28,167 nt of DNA, taken from the NCBI GenBank assembly GCA_900545215.1, contig UQXW01000028.1, positions 1 to 28,167 on the forward strand, written 5' to 3'. Both the position numbers and the translations under genes were made by a program. Under the pieces are notes generated by a model that saw nothing but the letters and a program-made list of their open reading frames with translations, made no database searches and was not told the DNA's origin. This document shows positions 7,058 through 14,614 of the stretch, one piece after another; the first letter of the stretch is position 1, and each line of letters begins with the position of its first letter. The stretch comes from an uncultured Bacteroidota bacterium. GTDB lineage: Bacteria; Bacteroidota; Bacteroidia; Bacteroidales; P3.

Positions 7058-8108
7058 AAGCATAATACGTCAACTACTCAAAGACCCGCTCGGTCTGATA
7101 AGCCTCTGCATTATCGGACTGTTCGTTCTGCTCGCACTCGGAGCCTATCTGATAAGCCCCGACAGCACTCCGTATGCCAACGAGCAACACTTGGAGATTG
7201 CCGTCAAAAAACCGGGCTTCCGAATCGAAATGTTGCAAATAGAAAAGCCCGTAAAAGAGAAAACCAACCTTTTGGAACACATACTTTTCGGCACACCGTC
7301 CCCCTACACCTCCGTGCCGATTTATCGCCGATGGACAAACGGCACCGCACACTGCTTCGAGACCTACACCGGAGACACACCCAACGCAGGCGATACCATC
7401 ACCCTCCCGGCAAACAGCAAGTTCGAAATCACCGAACGCACCTACCTTCTCGGCACTGACCGATACGGCAGAGACATGCTCTCACAACTCATCGTCGGCA
7501 CAAGAGTTTCCCTCTCCGTAGGCTTCATCTCCGTACTCATCGCCATCATCATAGGCGTAACCCTCGGAGCAATAGCCGGCTATTACGGCGGTAAAGCGGA
7601 CAACATCATTATGTGGCTCATCAATGTCGTCTGGTCGATACCCACCGTACTGCTTGTCGTCGCCATCACCTTTGCTCTGGGCAAAGGCTTCTGGCAAGTC
7701 TTCGCAGCCGTGGGGCTTACCATGTGGGTCGATATAGCCAGAATGGTAAGAGGACAGGTCAAATCGCTGAAAGAAAAAGAATTTGTCGAAGCCGCCAAAG
7801 CCCTCGGCGAGAGCAATAGCCGCATAATCCTGCATCAAATCCTGCCCAATGTCGTCGGACCTATAAGCGTAATCACCGCCTCCAACTTCGCCACCGCCAT
7901 ATTGCAGGAAGCCGGGCTTAGTTTCCTCGGCTTGGGAGTGCAACCGCCTATGCCCTCATGGGGAAGCATGATAAAAGAAAACTACGGCTACATCATACTC
8001 GACGCAGCCTACATGGCAATAATTCCCGGCATTGCAATCATGCTTCTCGTTCTCGCATTCATCTGTCTCGGCAGCAGTCTGCGAAAAGCCATGGACGTAA
8101 AGAAATAG
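7026..8108 (+). CDS. OppC-like ABC transporter permease (peptide/nickel type)
   Basis: A 360-residue inner-membrane permease of the dipeptide/oligopeptide importer class. The N-terminal helix is at ~21-43, the family motif LGTDRYGRD at 142-150, then core helices and the ATPase-contact loop EAAKALGESNSRIILHQILPN (~255-275). Between helix 1 and LGTDRYGRD there are about 95 residues, well over what I expect in typical OppC; this periplasmic insert may be lineage-typical. The ATG at 7026 lies inside the MIP18 gene (32-nt overlap) and no ATG follows until residue 69, so this start is needed to keep helix 1. No substrate-binding protein, partner permease or ATPase gene is nearby. Confidence 0.88.
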   Translation: MKRNSPSGCSESIIRQLLKDPLGLISLCIIGLFVLLALGAYLISPDSTPYANEQHLEIAVKKPGFRIEMLQIEKPVKEKTNLLEHILFGTPSPYTSVPIYRRWTNGTAHCFETYTGDTPNAGDTITLPANSKFEITERTYLLGTDRYGRDMLSQLIVGTRVSLSVGFISVLIAIIIGVTLGAIAGYYGGKADNIIMWLINVVWSIPTVLLVVAITFALGKGFWQVFAAVGLTMWVDIARMVRGQVKSLKEKEFVEAAKALGESNSRIILHQILPNVVGPISVITASNFATAILQEAGLSFLGLGVQPPMPSWGSMIKENYGYIILDAAYMAIIPGIAIMLLVLAFICLGSSLRKAMDVKK

Positions 8109-8172
8109 AGCGGTTTCGCTTACAAACGACCTCATCGCAACCGGCAAGAAATGAAACGCCGATTCGTCGATT

Positions 8173-10074
8173 TTATTCGCCCTTTCCGTAAGGCGTAAGG
8201 CTCAACAGGTCGTCGTGGAGTGTTATTTCACCCTTGTCGAGCATGTGTCTCAAAACCGTGAACAACCTGTCATCGTCCCTGAATTCGAAATCGGTTGCAA
8301 AGAAGTCGATGTTTCGGTCTTTTTCTTTGAGGGCTGATATTACTTTCTCTCGGATTTGCTTCGGTTTGACCATGCCTCGCAAACAGAGGTCGCACTCGCC
8401 GCAAACCTCGCTCTTTATTCCGAAATAGGAAAGGAGGAATTGCTCGCGGCATTTCGCCTTTTCGATATAGTCGAACACAGCTTGGGCTTTATCCATGGCG
8501 GATTGTTTCAGTTCCTTGTAGTGCTTCGAGGGTATGTAAAGGTCTTTCGCAGGCACTCTGTCGGAGGTAAATAGTACGTACTGCCCCTCTGTGCGGCGTT
8601 CATAGCATATTGCTCCCGTATCTGCAAGTTTATGCAGCATTTGCACGGTCTTTTCTTTTGTCCATTCGAGGTATCTTGCAATCCGTGCTTCATCGAACCA
8701 CCTCATCATGCTCGTCGCTCCGTCGCAAAGCCTCAGTACTGCTCCCAAGATGAGGGAATAATCGTCTTCTTGTTGCAAGAGTTGCCGCAAGGTGGTGCCG
8801 GAAAGCAGTATTTTGACCTTTGAAACGGGATAATATTCCTCTTTTATCCACAGAATGCCTATTCTGTGAAGTATTTGCATGCTTGCATAAACGTTATACC
8901 TGCCTATGCCGCAATATTCCGCAAATTCGTCCAAATCGAATCGTTCGGAGAGATTTTTGCCGGATTGATAAGGTATGTGATAATAGGTATATAGTTTGTC
9001 ATAAACAAGTCGCAGGATTTTCTCTTCGGGATAGTCGGCAAGCGTTCTTTCAAGCATTTCTTTCTTGTCTTCCTGCCGGTAAAGCATAACGGCGTATGCC
9101 TGTCTGCCGTCCCTGCCTGCTCGCCCGAATTCCTGATAGTAACTTTCCAAAGAGTTCGGTATATCCATGTGAATGACGTATGATACATCGCCTTTGTCTA
9201 TTCCCATTCCGAAAGCCTTGGTTGCCACGAGCAATGGCAACTCTCCTTTCTTCCATGCTTCTTGTCGTGTCTGCCTTTCGTAGTCGGTAAGTCCCGCATG
9301 GTAGCTTTGAACATTCAATCCTTCCGACCGGAAACATTTGGCAAGCATTTCGGCTCGAAAACGAGTGGATACGTAAACTATTCCGCTGCCTCCGACTTTC
9401 TTGATGATACTAACGCAACGTCCGAGCTTGTTCTCATCTTCGATTAACATACATTTGATATTCCGCCTTCTGAATTCGCCTCTTATTACATTGGGCTTAC
9501 GGAAATGCAAGCAACGTTGTATATCGCCGGCTGTTCGTTCGGTGGCTGTGGCTGTAAGTGCAAGCATGGGTACATCGGGGTGGTACTGTCGCAGAACGTC
9601 GATTTGTCTATACTCGGGGCGGAAATCGTGTCCCCATTCGGAGATGCAATGGGCTTCATCGACCACAAACAGACAGGGCTTGACCGTTTGAAGAAATTCA
9701 ATGAAAGTCGGGTTTTGCAGCCTTTCGGGAGAAAGAAAAACGAACTTGACGGAAGCTGTTCTGATATGGTTCAACGCCATGTCGAAGCCGTTGGGCATGT
9801 CATCCGTTGTCAGTCTTTTTGCTTTTAATCCTTTTGCCCGCAATGCGTCCGTCTGATCCTTCATAAGCGAAATCAAGGGTGAGACCACTATGCAAACGCC
9901 CTGCATCATCAAAGCAGGCACCTGATAACAAATACTCTTGCCTCCGCCCGTGGGCATGAGTGCAAGAGTATCTTGTTTTGAAAGTACGGAATCCATGACT
10001 TCCCGTTGCACGGAGCGGAAATCGTCATGCCCCCAATATTTTCGCAGTATTTCCTTTGCCTTGTCTAACGACAT
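8173..10074 (-). CDS. recQ: ATP-dependent DNA helicase RecQ
   Basis: A 633-residue superfamily 2 3'-5' helicase. The N-terminal DDFRSVQREVMDSV is the RecQ motif 0, Walker A is PTGGGKS (41-47), the DEAH box is at 139-142, and the aromatic-rich loop EWGHDFRPEYR follows. QEFGRAGRDGR is motif VI. A four-cysteine zinc site (C...VCGECDLC) marks the RQC region. After the zinc site only ~80 residues remain, so a full HRDC domain seems absent. This short form is expected of some Bacteroidota RecQ paralogues. It acts in recombination and fork repair. Its ATG lies inside the end of rfbC (10-nt overlap), so it is the last gene of lpdA-rfbC-recQ. Confidence 0.95.
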   Translation of the reverse strand: MSLDKAKEILRKYWGHDDFRSVQREVMDSVLSKQDTLALMPTGGGKSICYQVPALMMQGVCIVVSPLISLMKDQTDALRAKGLKAKRLTTDDMPNGFDMALNHIRTASVKFVFLSPERLQNPTFIEFLQTVKPCLFVVDEAHCISEWGHDFRPEYRQIDVLRQYHPDVPMLALTATATERTAGDIQRCLHFRKPNVIRGEFRRRNIKCMLIEDENKLGRCVSIIKKVGGSGIVYVSTRFRAEMLAKCFRSEGLNVQSYHAGLTDYERQTRQEAWKKGELPLLVATKAFGMGIDKGDVSYVIHMDIPNSLESYYQEFGRAGRDGRQAYAVMLYRQEDKKEMLERTLADYPEEKILRLVYDKLYTYYHIPYQSGKNLSERFDLDEFAEYCGIGRYNVYASMQILHRIGILWIKEEYYPVSKVKILLSGTTLRQLLQQEDDYSLILGAVLRLCDGATSMMRWFDEARIARYLEWTKEKTVQMLHKLADTGAICYERRTEGQYVLFTSDRVPAKDLYIPSKHYKELKQSAMDKAQAVFDYIEKAKCREQFLLSYFGIKSEVCGECDLCLRGMVKPKQIREKVISALKEKDRNIDFFATDFEFRDDDRLFTVLRHMLDKGEITLHDDLLSLTPYGKGE

Positions 10075-10625
10075 TTGTCGTAATCGAATGGAGAGGTGAA
10101 CTTATCGAACGTTCCCCATAGTTTGTCTTTGTCCGAAAGTATGGGTTCGGCAATCGTCCAATCGATATTCAGCGTTTTGTCGTTCCAAAGCAGTCCTCCC
10201 TCGGATTCTTTGTTGTAAAGAGCAGTGCATTTATAGGAAAATACCGTGTCATCTTCCAAGGTCAGAAAGCCGTGGGCAAATCCCTCGGGAATAAAAAACA
10301 TGTTCTTTTCCTTGTCGTCCAACTTCACGGATAAATATCTGCCGTATGTCGGAGAGCCTCGCCTTATGTCGAGTGCGAAATCCAAGACGCTGCCTCTGAT
10401 GACGCGTATCAGTTTCGCCTGAGCAAAAGGCGGTGCTTGGAAATGCAGTCCTCTCACTACGCCTTTGCTCGAACAGGATTCGTTATCTTGAACGAAATCC
10501 GTTCTCAAACCGAGGGATTGGAACTTCTCTTCGTTATAACTCTCGAAAAAGTAACCTCTGTTGTCTGAAAACACATCGGGCTTGACCACAAGCAAACCCT
10601 CGATGGGTGTTTTTACGATTTCCAT
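10065..10625 (-). CDS. rfbC: dTDP-4-dehydrorhamnose 3,5-epimerase
   Basis: A 186-residue cupin enzyme of dTDP-L-rhamnose synthesis (RmlC). It carries DNRGYFFESYN, the catalytic-histidine segment VVRGLHFQAPPFAQAKLIRV, and FFIPEGFAHGFLTLEDDTVFSYKCT. Length is standard. The other rhamnose genes (rfbA, rfbB, rfbD) are absent here, so this copy is separated from the pathway cluster or serves another sugar. It sits 5 nt downstream of lpdA and overlaps recQ by 10 nt. The shared transcript seems positional rather than functional. Confidence 0.95.
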   Translation of the reverse strand: MEIVKTPIEGLLVVKPDVFSDNRGYFFESYNEEKFQSLGLRTDFVQDNESCSSKGVVRGLHFQAPPFAQAKLIRVIRGSVLDFALDIRRGSPTYGRYLSVKLDDKEKNMFFIPEGFAHGFLTLEDDTVFSYKCTALYNKESEGGLLWNDKTLNIDWTIAEPILSDKDKLWGTFDKFTSPFDYDKCR

Positions 10626-10630
10626 GAATG

Positions 10631-12028
10631 TTATCCGTGTATCGCTTTACCGTATGCAGCCTCCAAGGCTTCCATCACTGCCTCGCTCATCGTAGGGTGC
10701 GGATGTACGGCTTCCAAAACCTGCTTTGCAGTCAGACCGTTCTGTCTTGCAGCAACTATTTCGGCAATCATCTCCGTTACATTGTCTCCTATCATGCTGC
10801 AACCGAGTATCTCGTCCGTCTTTGCATCGATAACAACCTTGACAAAGCCGTCTTTGTTGCCGCTTGCGGCTGCCTTGCCGCTTGCCATGTACATGAATTT
10901 GCCTACCAAGACCTCTCTGCCCTCTGCTTCGGCTTTTGCCTTGGTCAAACCAACGGAAGCAACTTCCGGAGTGGTGTATGTGCAGCCCGGAATGTTACCG
11001 TAATTCATAGGTTCGACCTCCAAGCCTTTTATCTTCTCTACACAGATTATTGCTTCGCGACTTGCCACGTGTGCCAAGGCAGGACCGTGAACGATGTCGC
11101 CTATCGCATATATGCCTTCGACGTTCGTACGGTAGTAATCATCTACTTCGACCTTGCCTCTCTCCACTTTGACGCCGGCTTCCTCCAATCCGAGGTTCTC
11201 TACATTGGTGCTTACTCCCACTGCCGAAAGAACAATATCGCATTCTATCGTTTGCTCGCCTTTTTTGCCCTTTACGAGAACCTTGCATTTGTCTCCCGTC
11301 GTATCGACAGCCTCGACGCTTGTGGCGGTAAGCACTTTCATGCCGTTCTTCTTGAAGCAACGTTGCAACGTGGAGCTGACTTCTTCGTCTTCATTCGGAA
11401 CAATGTTCGGCATATACTCGACAAGGGTTACCTGTGTGCCGATGGATTGATAGAAATGAGCAAACTCGCTTCCTATCGCACCGGAACCGACAACGACCAT
11501 GCTCTCGGGTTGCTCCCTGAGTGTCATCGCTTCTCTGTAACCGATGATTTTCTTTCCGTTCTGCGGCATATTCGGAAGGTTGCGGCTTCTTGCACCGGTT
11601 GCCAATATGATATGGTCGGCTTCAAATACCTGTTCGCCGCTTCCGTCCTTCATATCGACGGCAACTTTACGGTCTTCGGTCAATTTGGCTTCTCCTTCAA
11701 TAACGGTAATACCATTTTTCTGCATAAGGTGTGCCACACCCTTACCCATGTTCGAGGCAACGCCACGGGAGCGTTCCACGATGGCATTCATGTCCGGCTT
11801 GAACGAACCATCTATTTTGATACCGTAGCTTTCGGAATGCTTGATATAGTTGAATGCCTGTGCGGATTTCAACAACGCTTTCGTCGGAATACAACCCCAA
11901 TTCAAACATATACCGCCCAAATTCTCTCTTTCCACAACGGCAGTCGAGAAACCGCATTGTGCCGCCCTGATTGCGGCAACGTATCCTCCCGGACCGCTGC
12001 CTATAACAATGACATCATATTTCATCAT
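10631..12028 (-). CDS. lpdA: Dihydrolipoyl dehydrogenase (E3)
   Basis: A 465-residue flavoprotein that reoxidises dihydrolipoamide of 2-oxoacid dehydrogenase or glycine-cleavage complexes using NAD+. Visible: FAD fold VIVIGSGPGGYVAA (start), redox pair Cys41/Cys46 in GGICLNWGCIPTK, an NAD-binding GSGAIGSEFA segment, the second FAD motif IYAIGDIV, and the C-terminal HPHPTMSEAV active-site His-Glu pair. The frame stays open 100 codons further upstream, but that stretch is low-complexity, Cys/Phe-rich and unlike the family. A -7 element at 12059-12052 points to the ATG at 12028 or 12025. No E1/E2 genes are nearby. Confidence 0.96.
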   Translation of the reverse strand: MMKYDVIVIGSGPGGYVAAIRAAQCGFSTAVVERENLGGICLNWGCIPTKALLKSAQAFNYIKHSESYGIKIDGSFKPDMNAIVERSRGVASNMGKGVAHLMQKNGITVIEGEAKLTEDRKVAVDMKDGSGEQVFEADHIILATGARSRNLPNMPQNGKKIIGYREAMTLREQPESMVVVGSGAIGSEFAHFYQSIGTQVTLVEYMPNIVPNEDEEVSSTLQRCFKKNGMKVLTATSVEAVDTTGDKCKVLVKGKKGEQTIECDIVLSAVGVSTNVENLGLEEAGVKVERGKVEVDDYYRTNVEGIYAIGDIVHGPALAHVASREAIICVEKIKGLEVEPMNYGNIPGCTYTTPEVASVGLTKAKAEAEGREVLVGKFMYMASGKAAASGNKDGFVKVVIDAKTDEILGCSMIGDNVTEMIAEIVAARQNGLTAKQVLEAVHPHPTMSEAVMEALEAAYGKAIHG

Positions 12029-12051
12029 CTTCGATTTATAAGTTCGAAGTG

Positions 12052-12059
12052 CAAAGGTA
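12052..12059 (-). promoter_or_regulatory. Bacteroidota -7 element of lpdA
   Basis: TACCTTTG on the minus strand, 23 nt upstream of the ATG at 12028. The -33 box is weak. It lies inside the extended open frame, so it argues against the longer lpdA start. Confidence 0.6.
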
Positions 12060-12250
12060 GTGAAAAAAGTCTTTACCTGCAGCCAATCCCCTACCCTTGC
12101 GGCAAAATCTTCCGTCTCGGCAATTTCATAAAAGCAACAATCCGAAAAATACGCACAAGGCAAAATCATACAAACAGATAAACCACAACACATTAACACC
12201 TGCAAACAAGAATAAATCCGCACAAAGTGAAAAACTTTCTTCCATATTGC

Positions 12251-12281
12251 TTTGTTGTTCCGACAAATCGGCGTATCTTTG
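12251..12281 (+). promoter_or_regulatory. Complete Bacteroidota promoter (-33 TTTG, -7 TATCTTTG)
   Basis: TTTG at 12251-12254 and TATCTTTG at 12274-12281 are separated by 19 nt, the expected spacing for the Bacteroidota primary sigma factor. It is the best promoter match in the window. The start of transcription should be near 12288, about 19 nt before the ATG of the 49-residue gene. Confidence 0.75.
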
Positions 12282-12306
12282 CCACAGCTAAAACGAATTA
12301 CAATCC

Positions 12307-12456
12307 ATGAAAACGAATAAGAAAACAAGAAACGAATTATTGTTTGCTCTTATGATTGTTGCCCTTGCGGCTTTGTTTGCATTCACACGCATACATATAA
12401 CCAAGGAAAGGCAGACTGCAGGAGCGGATACCACGGAAATTCTCCCCGAACATTGA
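12307..12456 (+). CDS. Small single-pass membrane protein (49 aa), unknown
   Basis: Not a recognised family. The ATG at 12307 opens a 49-codon frame ending in TGA (12454-12456). The peptide has a basic N terminus (MKTNKKTRNE), one hydrophobic helix (LLFALMIVALAALFAF, residues 11-26), then a short polar tail (TKERQTAGADTTEILPEH). This is a membrane anchor with positive-inside topology, so the tail should be periplasmic; an uncleaved signal peptide is an alternative. Support for a real gene: a near-perfect promoter ~26 nt upstream, the coherent charge/hydrophobic layout, and a clean start. It is followed by the hairpin cluster at 12489-12605, so it may be monocistronic. Confidence 0.65.
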   Translation: MKTNKKTRNELLFALMIVALAALFAFTRIHITKERQTAGADTTEILPEH

Positions 12457-12488
12457 GTGGTTTTGATTTTTCATACATTTCGCACAGC

Positions 12489-12605
12489 GGAACGGCGACC
12501 CATGGAAGCCGTTCCCTGCATGCGTTCAACCGAACGCCGTTTCGCAAAAACGAAACGCCGAAATAATTTACTGAAACGGCGATTGAAAAAATTCTTCCGC
12601 CGTTT
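12489..12605. repeat. Cluster of three consecutive hairpins
   Basis: Stem 1: GGAACGGC (12489-12496) with GCCGTTCC (12508-12515). Stem 2: CGTTTCG (12538-12544) with CGAAACG (12551-12557), loop CAAAAA. Stem 3: AAACGGCG (12574-12581) with CGCCGTTT (12598-12605). All are perfect and share a GCCGTT core. Stem 3 is followed by TTAATT, so it could end the transcript of the 49-residue gene. Together they could be a structured 3' UTR, a small RNA or a REP-like element. Confidence 0.55.
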
Positions 12606-12649
12606 TAATTCTCCGGAAATGCAGTGTAGTTGTTGAGATTTTGAAAAGA

Positions 12650-12799
12650 ATGATTTCACTCGTTGCAAAAGACGATTGGAAAAGGCAAATTGAAATGGAA
12701 AAATACTGTTCGGAATTCGATTTTCGGGAGAACGGAAGATTGGTTGGGATAATTCGAGTTTCAAAAATTCGACATCGTGGAATTTTTCGCAGGAAATAA
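12650..12799 (+). CDS. Possible 49-aa charged peptide (doubtful)
   Basis: ATG at 12650, TAA at 12797-12799. The 49-residue product is soluble and charged (begins MISLVAKDDWKRQIEMEKY, ends in a basic RHRGIFRRK) with no family resemblance. There is no clear promoter just upstream, and its end touches the likely -33 region of the next gene. It could be an upstream peptide, or chance in an A-rich gap. Listed only because the gap has no other coding candidate. Confidence 0.2.
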   Translation: MISLVAKDDWKRQIEMEKYCSEFDFRENGRLVGIIRVSKIRHRGIFRRK

Positions 12800-12830
12800 T
12801 TCGCAGGTTTTGAAAAAGTTTGTAAATTTG
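12800..12830 (+). promoter_or_regulatory. Promoter of the sigma-54 activator gene
   Basis: The -7 element TAAATTTG is at 12823-12830. A one-mismatch -33 (TTCG, 12800-12803) lies 19 nt before it. The predicted start of transcription is near 12837, about 20 nt before the ATG. There is no SD; the leader is A-rich. Confidence 0.6.
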
Positions 12831-12855
12831 CAGGAACGAGTTGCAATAAAAAATC

Positions 12856-14211
12856 ATGCAAAAAAGTAAATTCGGTATAAGAATTCTGTCTGAGGACGTT
12901 TTCTTTGCCGGCAAAGTGGAACACGCACTGTCTCGCAACCCCGTTTGGGAGTGTATTGTGAAGACGGGGGTGGAAAAAGAAATCGATAAGTATGACGATA
13001 CTGTCAATGTACTTATATTGGTCTATGATTTCCAACATCAAACGCCTGAAACGGTATTGGAAAAATTGAAGAGGAACTATCCGAAAGCAAAGTTTCTCAG
13101 TATTGTTCCGGAGGATTGTTTTGTCATATTGCGGGATTTTCTGTTGGATAAGGAAGTTATCGATGTGGTAAGAATGTGCAGTATCATATATTACATGATT
13201 TACAATCACGTAAGGAATTTTTACGACAAGTGGACGTTGCAACAGAAATTGTTGAAGCTGGAAAGGCTGAGCAATAGCAGTGAAACCTTTGTGTCCAAGG
13301 CTCAGTCGATGGAGCATATTCAAGAGTTGATTCATAAGGCTGCGGATTCGGATATAAATGTCAGCATTTACGGGGAAACTGGTACGGGAAAGGAGGTCGT
13401 GGCAAGAAAGATTCATTCTCTTTCTTCACGTAAGCATGCGGCATTTGTGGCGGTCAATGTTGCCGCAATACCGGGGGAGGTGATTGAAAGTTCATTCTTC
13501 GGACATGAAAAAGGAGCTTTTACAGGAGCTATTGCAAGGAAAACAGGTTTCTTCGAGGAAGCCTCCGGCGGTACGCTGTTCCTTGACGAGATTGGGGATA
13601 TGGATATAAAGATGCAAGCCAAGTTATTGAGGGCTTTGCAGGAAGGAGTGATAACTCGTGTGGGCGGAACCGGTGAAGTGAAAATCGATGTAAGGATAAT
13701 AACGGCCACGCATGTCGATATGCAGAAGTTGATCGAGCAGGAGAGATTCAGGGAGGATCTTTTTTACAGACTGATGGGCTTATCGATAAATCTCCCGAAG
13801 TTGTCCGAAAGAGGTGATGACATATTACTGCTTGCAAATCATTTCATCAAAGGGTATTGCAGCAAAAGCAAGAAGGCTATATGTACTTTGAGCAAGGAAG
13901 CGAAGGAGGTCTTGTTGCGTTACTCTTTTCCGGGAAACATCAGAGAATTGAAAGCGATGATGGAGTTGGCTGTTGTTTTAAGCGAAAATAATGTGATAAG
14001 ACCGGAGGATTTGACTTTGCGACACGAAGTTGCCAGAGATGAAAAAGATTTTCTCGAAGTGGAACGCACATTGGAGGAATATGAAACGATGATAATCAAA
14101 CACTTCTTGCAGAAATACGATAACAAGGTGCGGCTTGTCGCGGAGAAGCTCGACATAGGCAAAACCAAAATATACAAATTGATACAAGAGAATAAATTGA
14201 ACAAATCATGA
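12856..14211 (+). CDS. Sigma-54-dependent transcriptional activator (NtrC type) with atypical receiver
   Basis: 451 residues. Domain order: an N-terminal receiver-like region (~1-115), AAA+ core (~145-385) and a Fis-type helix-turn-helix (NKVRLVAEKLDIGKTKIYKLI, 423-443). The AAA+ core is intact: Walker A GETGTGKE (173-180), the GAFTGA sigma-54 contact loop (220-225), Walker B GGTLFLDE (238-245). It should open RpoN-holoenzyme promoters by ATP hydrolysis. The receiver lacks the usual pattern: an acidic pair is possible (Glu13-Asp14), but the phosphoacceptor strand reads LILVYDF and no lysine follows in LSIVPED, so it may not be phosphorylated normally. No histidine kinase is adjacent. It overlaps the next gene by ATGA. 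Confidence 0.9.
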   Translation: MQKSKFGIRILSEDVFFAGKVEHALSRNPVWECIVKTGVEKEIDKYDDTVNVLILVYDFQHQTPETVLEKLKRNYPKAKFLSIVPEDCFVILRDFLLDKEVIDVVRMCSIIYYMIYNHVRNFYDKWTLQQKLLKLERLSNSSETFVSKAQSMEHIQELIHKAADSDINVSIYGETGTGKEVVARKIHSLSSRKHAAFVAVNVAAIPGEVIESSFFGHEKGAFTGAIARKTGFFEEASGGTLFLDEIGDMDIKMQAKLLRALQEGVITRVGGTGEVKIDVRIITATHVDMQKLIEQERFREDLFYRLMGLSINLPKLSERGDDILLLANHFIKGYCSKSKKAICTLSKEAKEVLLRYSFPGNIRELKAMMELAVVLSENNVIRPEDLTLRHEVARDEKDFLEVERTLEEYETMIIKHFLQKYDNKVRLVAEKLDIGKTKIYKLIQENKLNKS

Positions 14212-14408
14212 GAGAAGTAAAATGCCCGCGCTGTGGAAAGGGCTTTATTTGCAAACACGACGTAACTTGTTTTTGTACCAAATATGTGCTAAGCGAAGAG
14301 GCAAAAAAAAGCATTCGTTCCCGCTGGAGCGAATGCCTTTGTGAGGATTGCCTCAAATACTTTGCCGAGCCGAAGTCTATTGAGCCAAAATCTGAATCTT
14401 GTTCTTAG
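14208..14408 (+). CDS. Small Cys-rich CWC-family protein
   Basis: 66 residues with the Cys_rich_CWC pattern: CPRCGKGFIC, then C-F-C where the family usually has C-W-C, then CLCEDCL. Eight cysteines lie in the first 50 residues, suggesting one or two zinc sites; function is unknown in the family. The ATG overlaps the activator stop by 4 nt (ATGA), so it is co-translated with it. The last 32 nt overlap the end of atpC on the other strand. The tail after residue 55 (PKSIEPKSESCS) is low complexity and is encoded mostly by that overlap. Confidence 0.8.
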   Translation: MREVKCPRCGKGFICKHDVTCFCTKYVLSEEAKKSIRSRWSECLCEDCLKYFAEPKSIEPKSESCS

Positions 14409-14613
14409 ACATTTCAACCAAGCCTCCGTTGATATCGAAAGTGATTTCCTTGTCTTCGGAATCGGTTATCCGTATCTGTCCTTTTGAAAGGGCGGATATG
14501 ATTGGTGCATGGTTGTTCAAAATCTGAAACTTACCGTCCGTACCTTGTAATCGTACGGATTTCACTTCCCCTTCGTACAAAACATCTTCCGGTGTTATGA
14601 TATTCAGTTTCAT
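14377..14613 (-). CDS. atpC: F1Fo ATP synthase epsilon subunit (short form)
   Basis: 78 residues, starting MKLNIITPEDVLYEG. It contains the N-terminal beta-sandwich (VRLQGTDGKFQILNNHAPIISALSKGQIRI) that contacts gamma and the c-ring. It lacks the C-terminal helical domain of the ~135-residue bacterial form, a short version I associate with Bacteroidota; the inhibitory helix is therefore missing. The frame extends 8 codons upstream into atpD, but the ATG at 14613 follows the atpD TAA after one base and is preferred. It is the last gene of the unit: a convergent gene lies directly downstream. Confidence 0.93.
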   Translation of the reverse strand: MKLNIITPEDVLYEGEVKSVRLQGTDGKFQILNNHAPIISALSKGQIRITDSEDKEITFDINGGLVEMSKNKIQILAQ

Positions 14614-14614
14614 G

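Larger units (their letters stand above)
12029..12306. other. Divergent intergenic region between lpdA and the 49-residue gene
   Basis: This 278-nt A-rich stretch holds the lpdA promoter at its left end and the small-gene promoter at its right end. The middle (~12080-12240) shows no convincing reading frame, RNA gene or repeat. The minus frame that extends lpdA upstream and the plus tail of the long antisense frame are both considered spurious. Confidence 0.6.
12457..12855. other. 399-nt intergenic region rich in hairpins
   Basis: No confident gene. It contains three perfect inverted repeats in the first 150 nt (separate entry), then a possible 49-codon frame (12650-12799), then the promoter of the sigma-54 activator. 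The motif GAAACGCCG or its complement recurs (12538-12560), and a GATTGA...CTTCCGCCGTT block (12581-12604) resembles one at 21-43. The minus strand is open over long stretches, but these frames lie antisense to the activator and encode no recognisable family. Confidence 0.55.

Noticed and set aside
8109..8172. Possible bidirectional terminator between the oppC-like gene and recQ
   Set aside because: The 64-nt convergent gap has only weak, interrupted self-complementarity and no stem followed by a T-run on either strand.
10628..12181. 517-codon plus-strand open frame opposite lpdA
   Set aside because: It lies wholly antisense to an unmistakable lpdA. Its product is rich in Cys, His and Phe with no family motifs, and it reads as the reverse-frame shadow of a biased codon pattern.
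12029..12328. N-terminal 100-residue extension of lpdA
   Set aside because: The sequence is unlike any E3 protein, it contains the predicted lpdA promoter, and it overlaps the promoter and start of the divergent small gene.
12471..13416. Two minus-strand open frames (12471-13007 and 12568-13416) over the gap and the activator
   Set aside because: They overlap each other and lie largely antisense to the activator N terminus. They show no family resemblance and no promoter, and an authentic plus-strand promoter runs through them.
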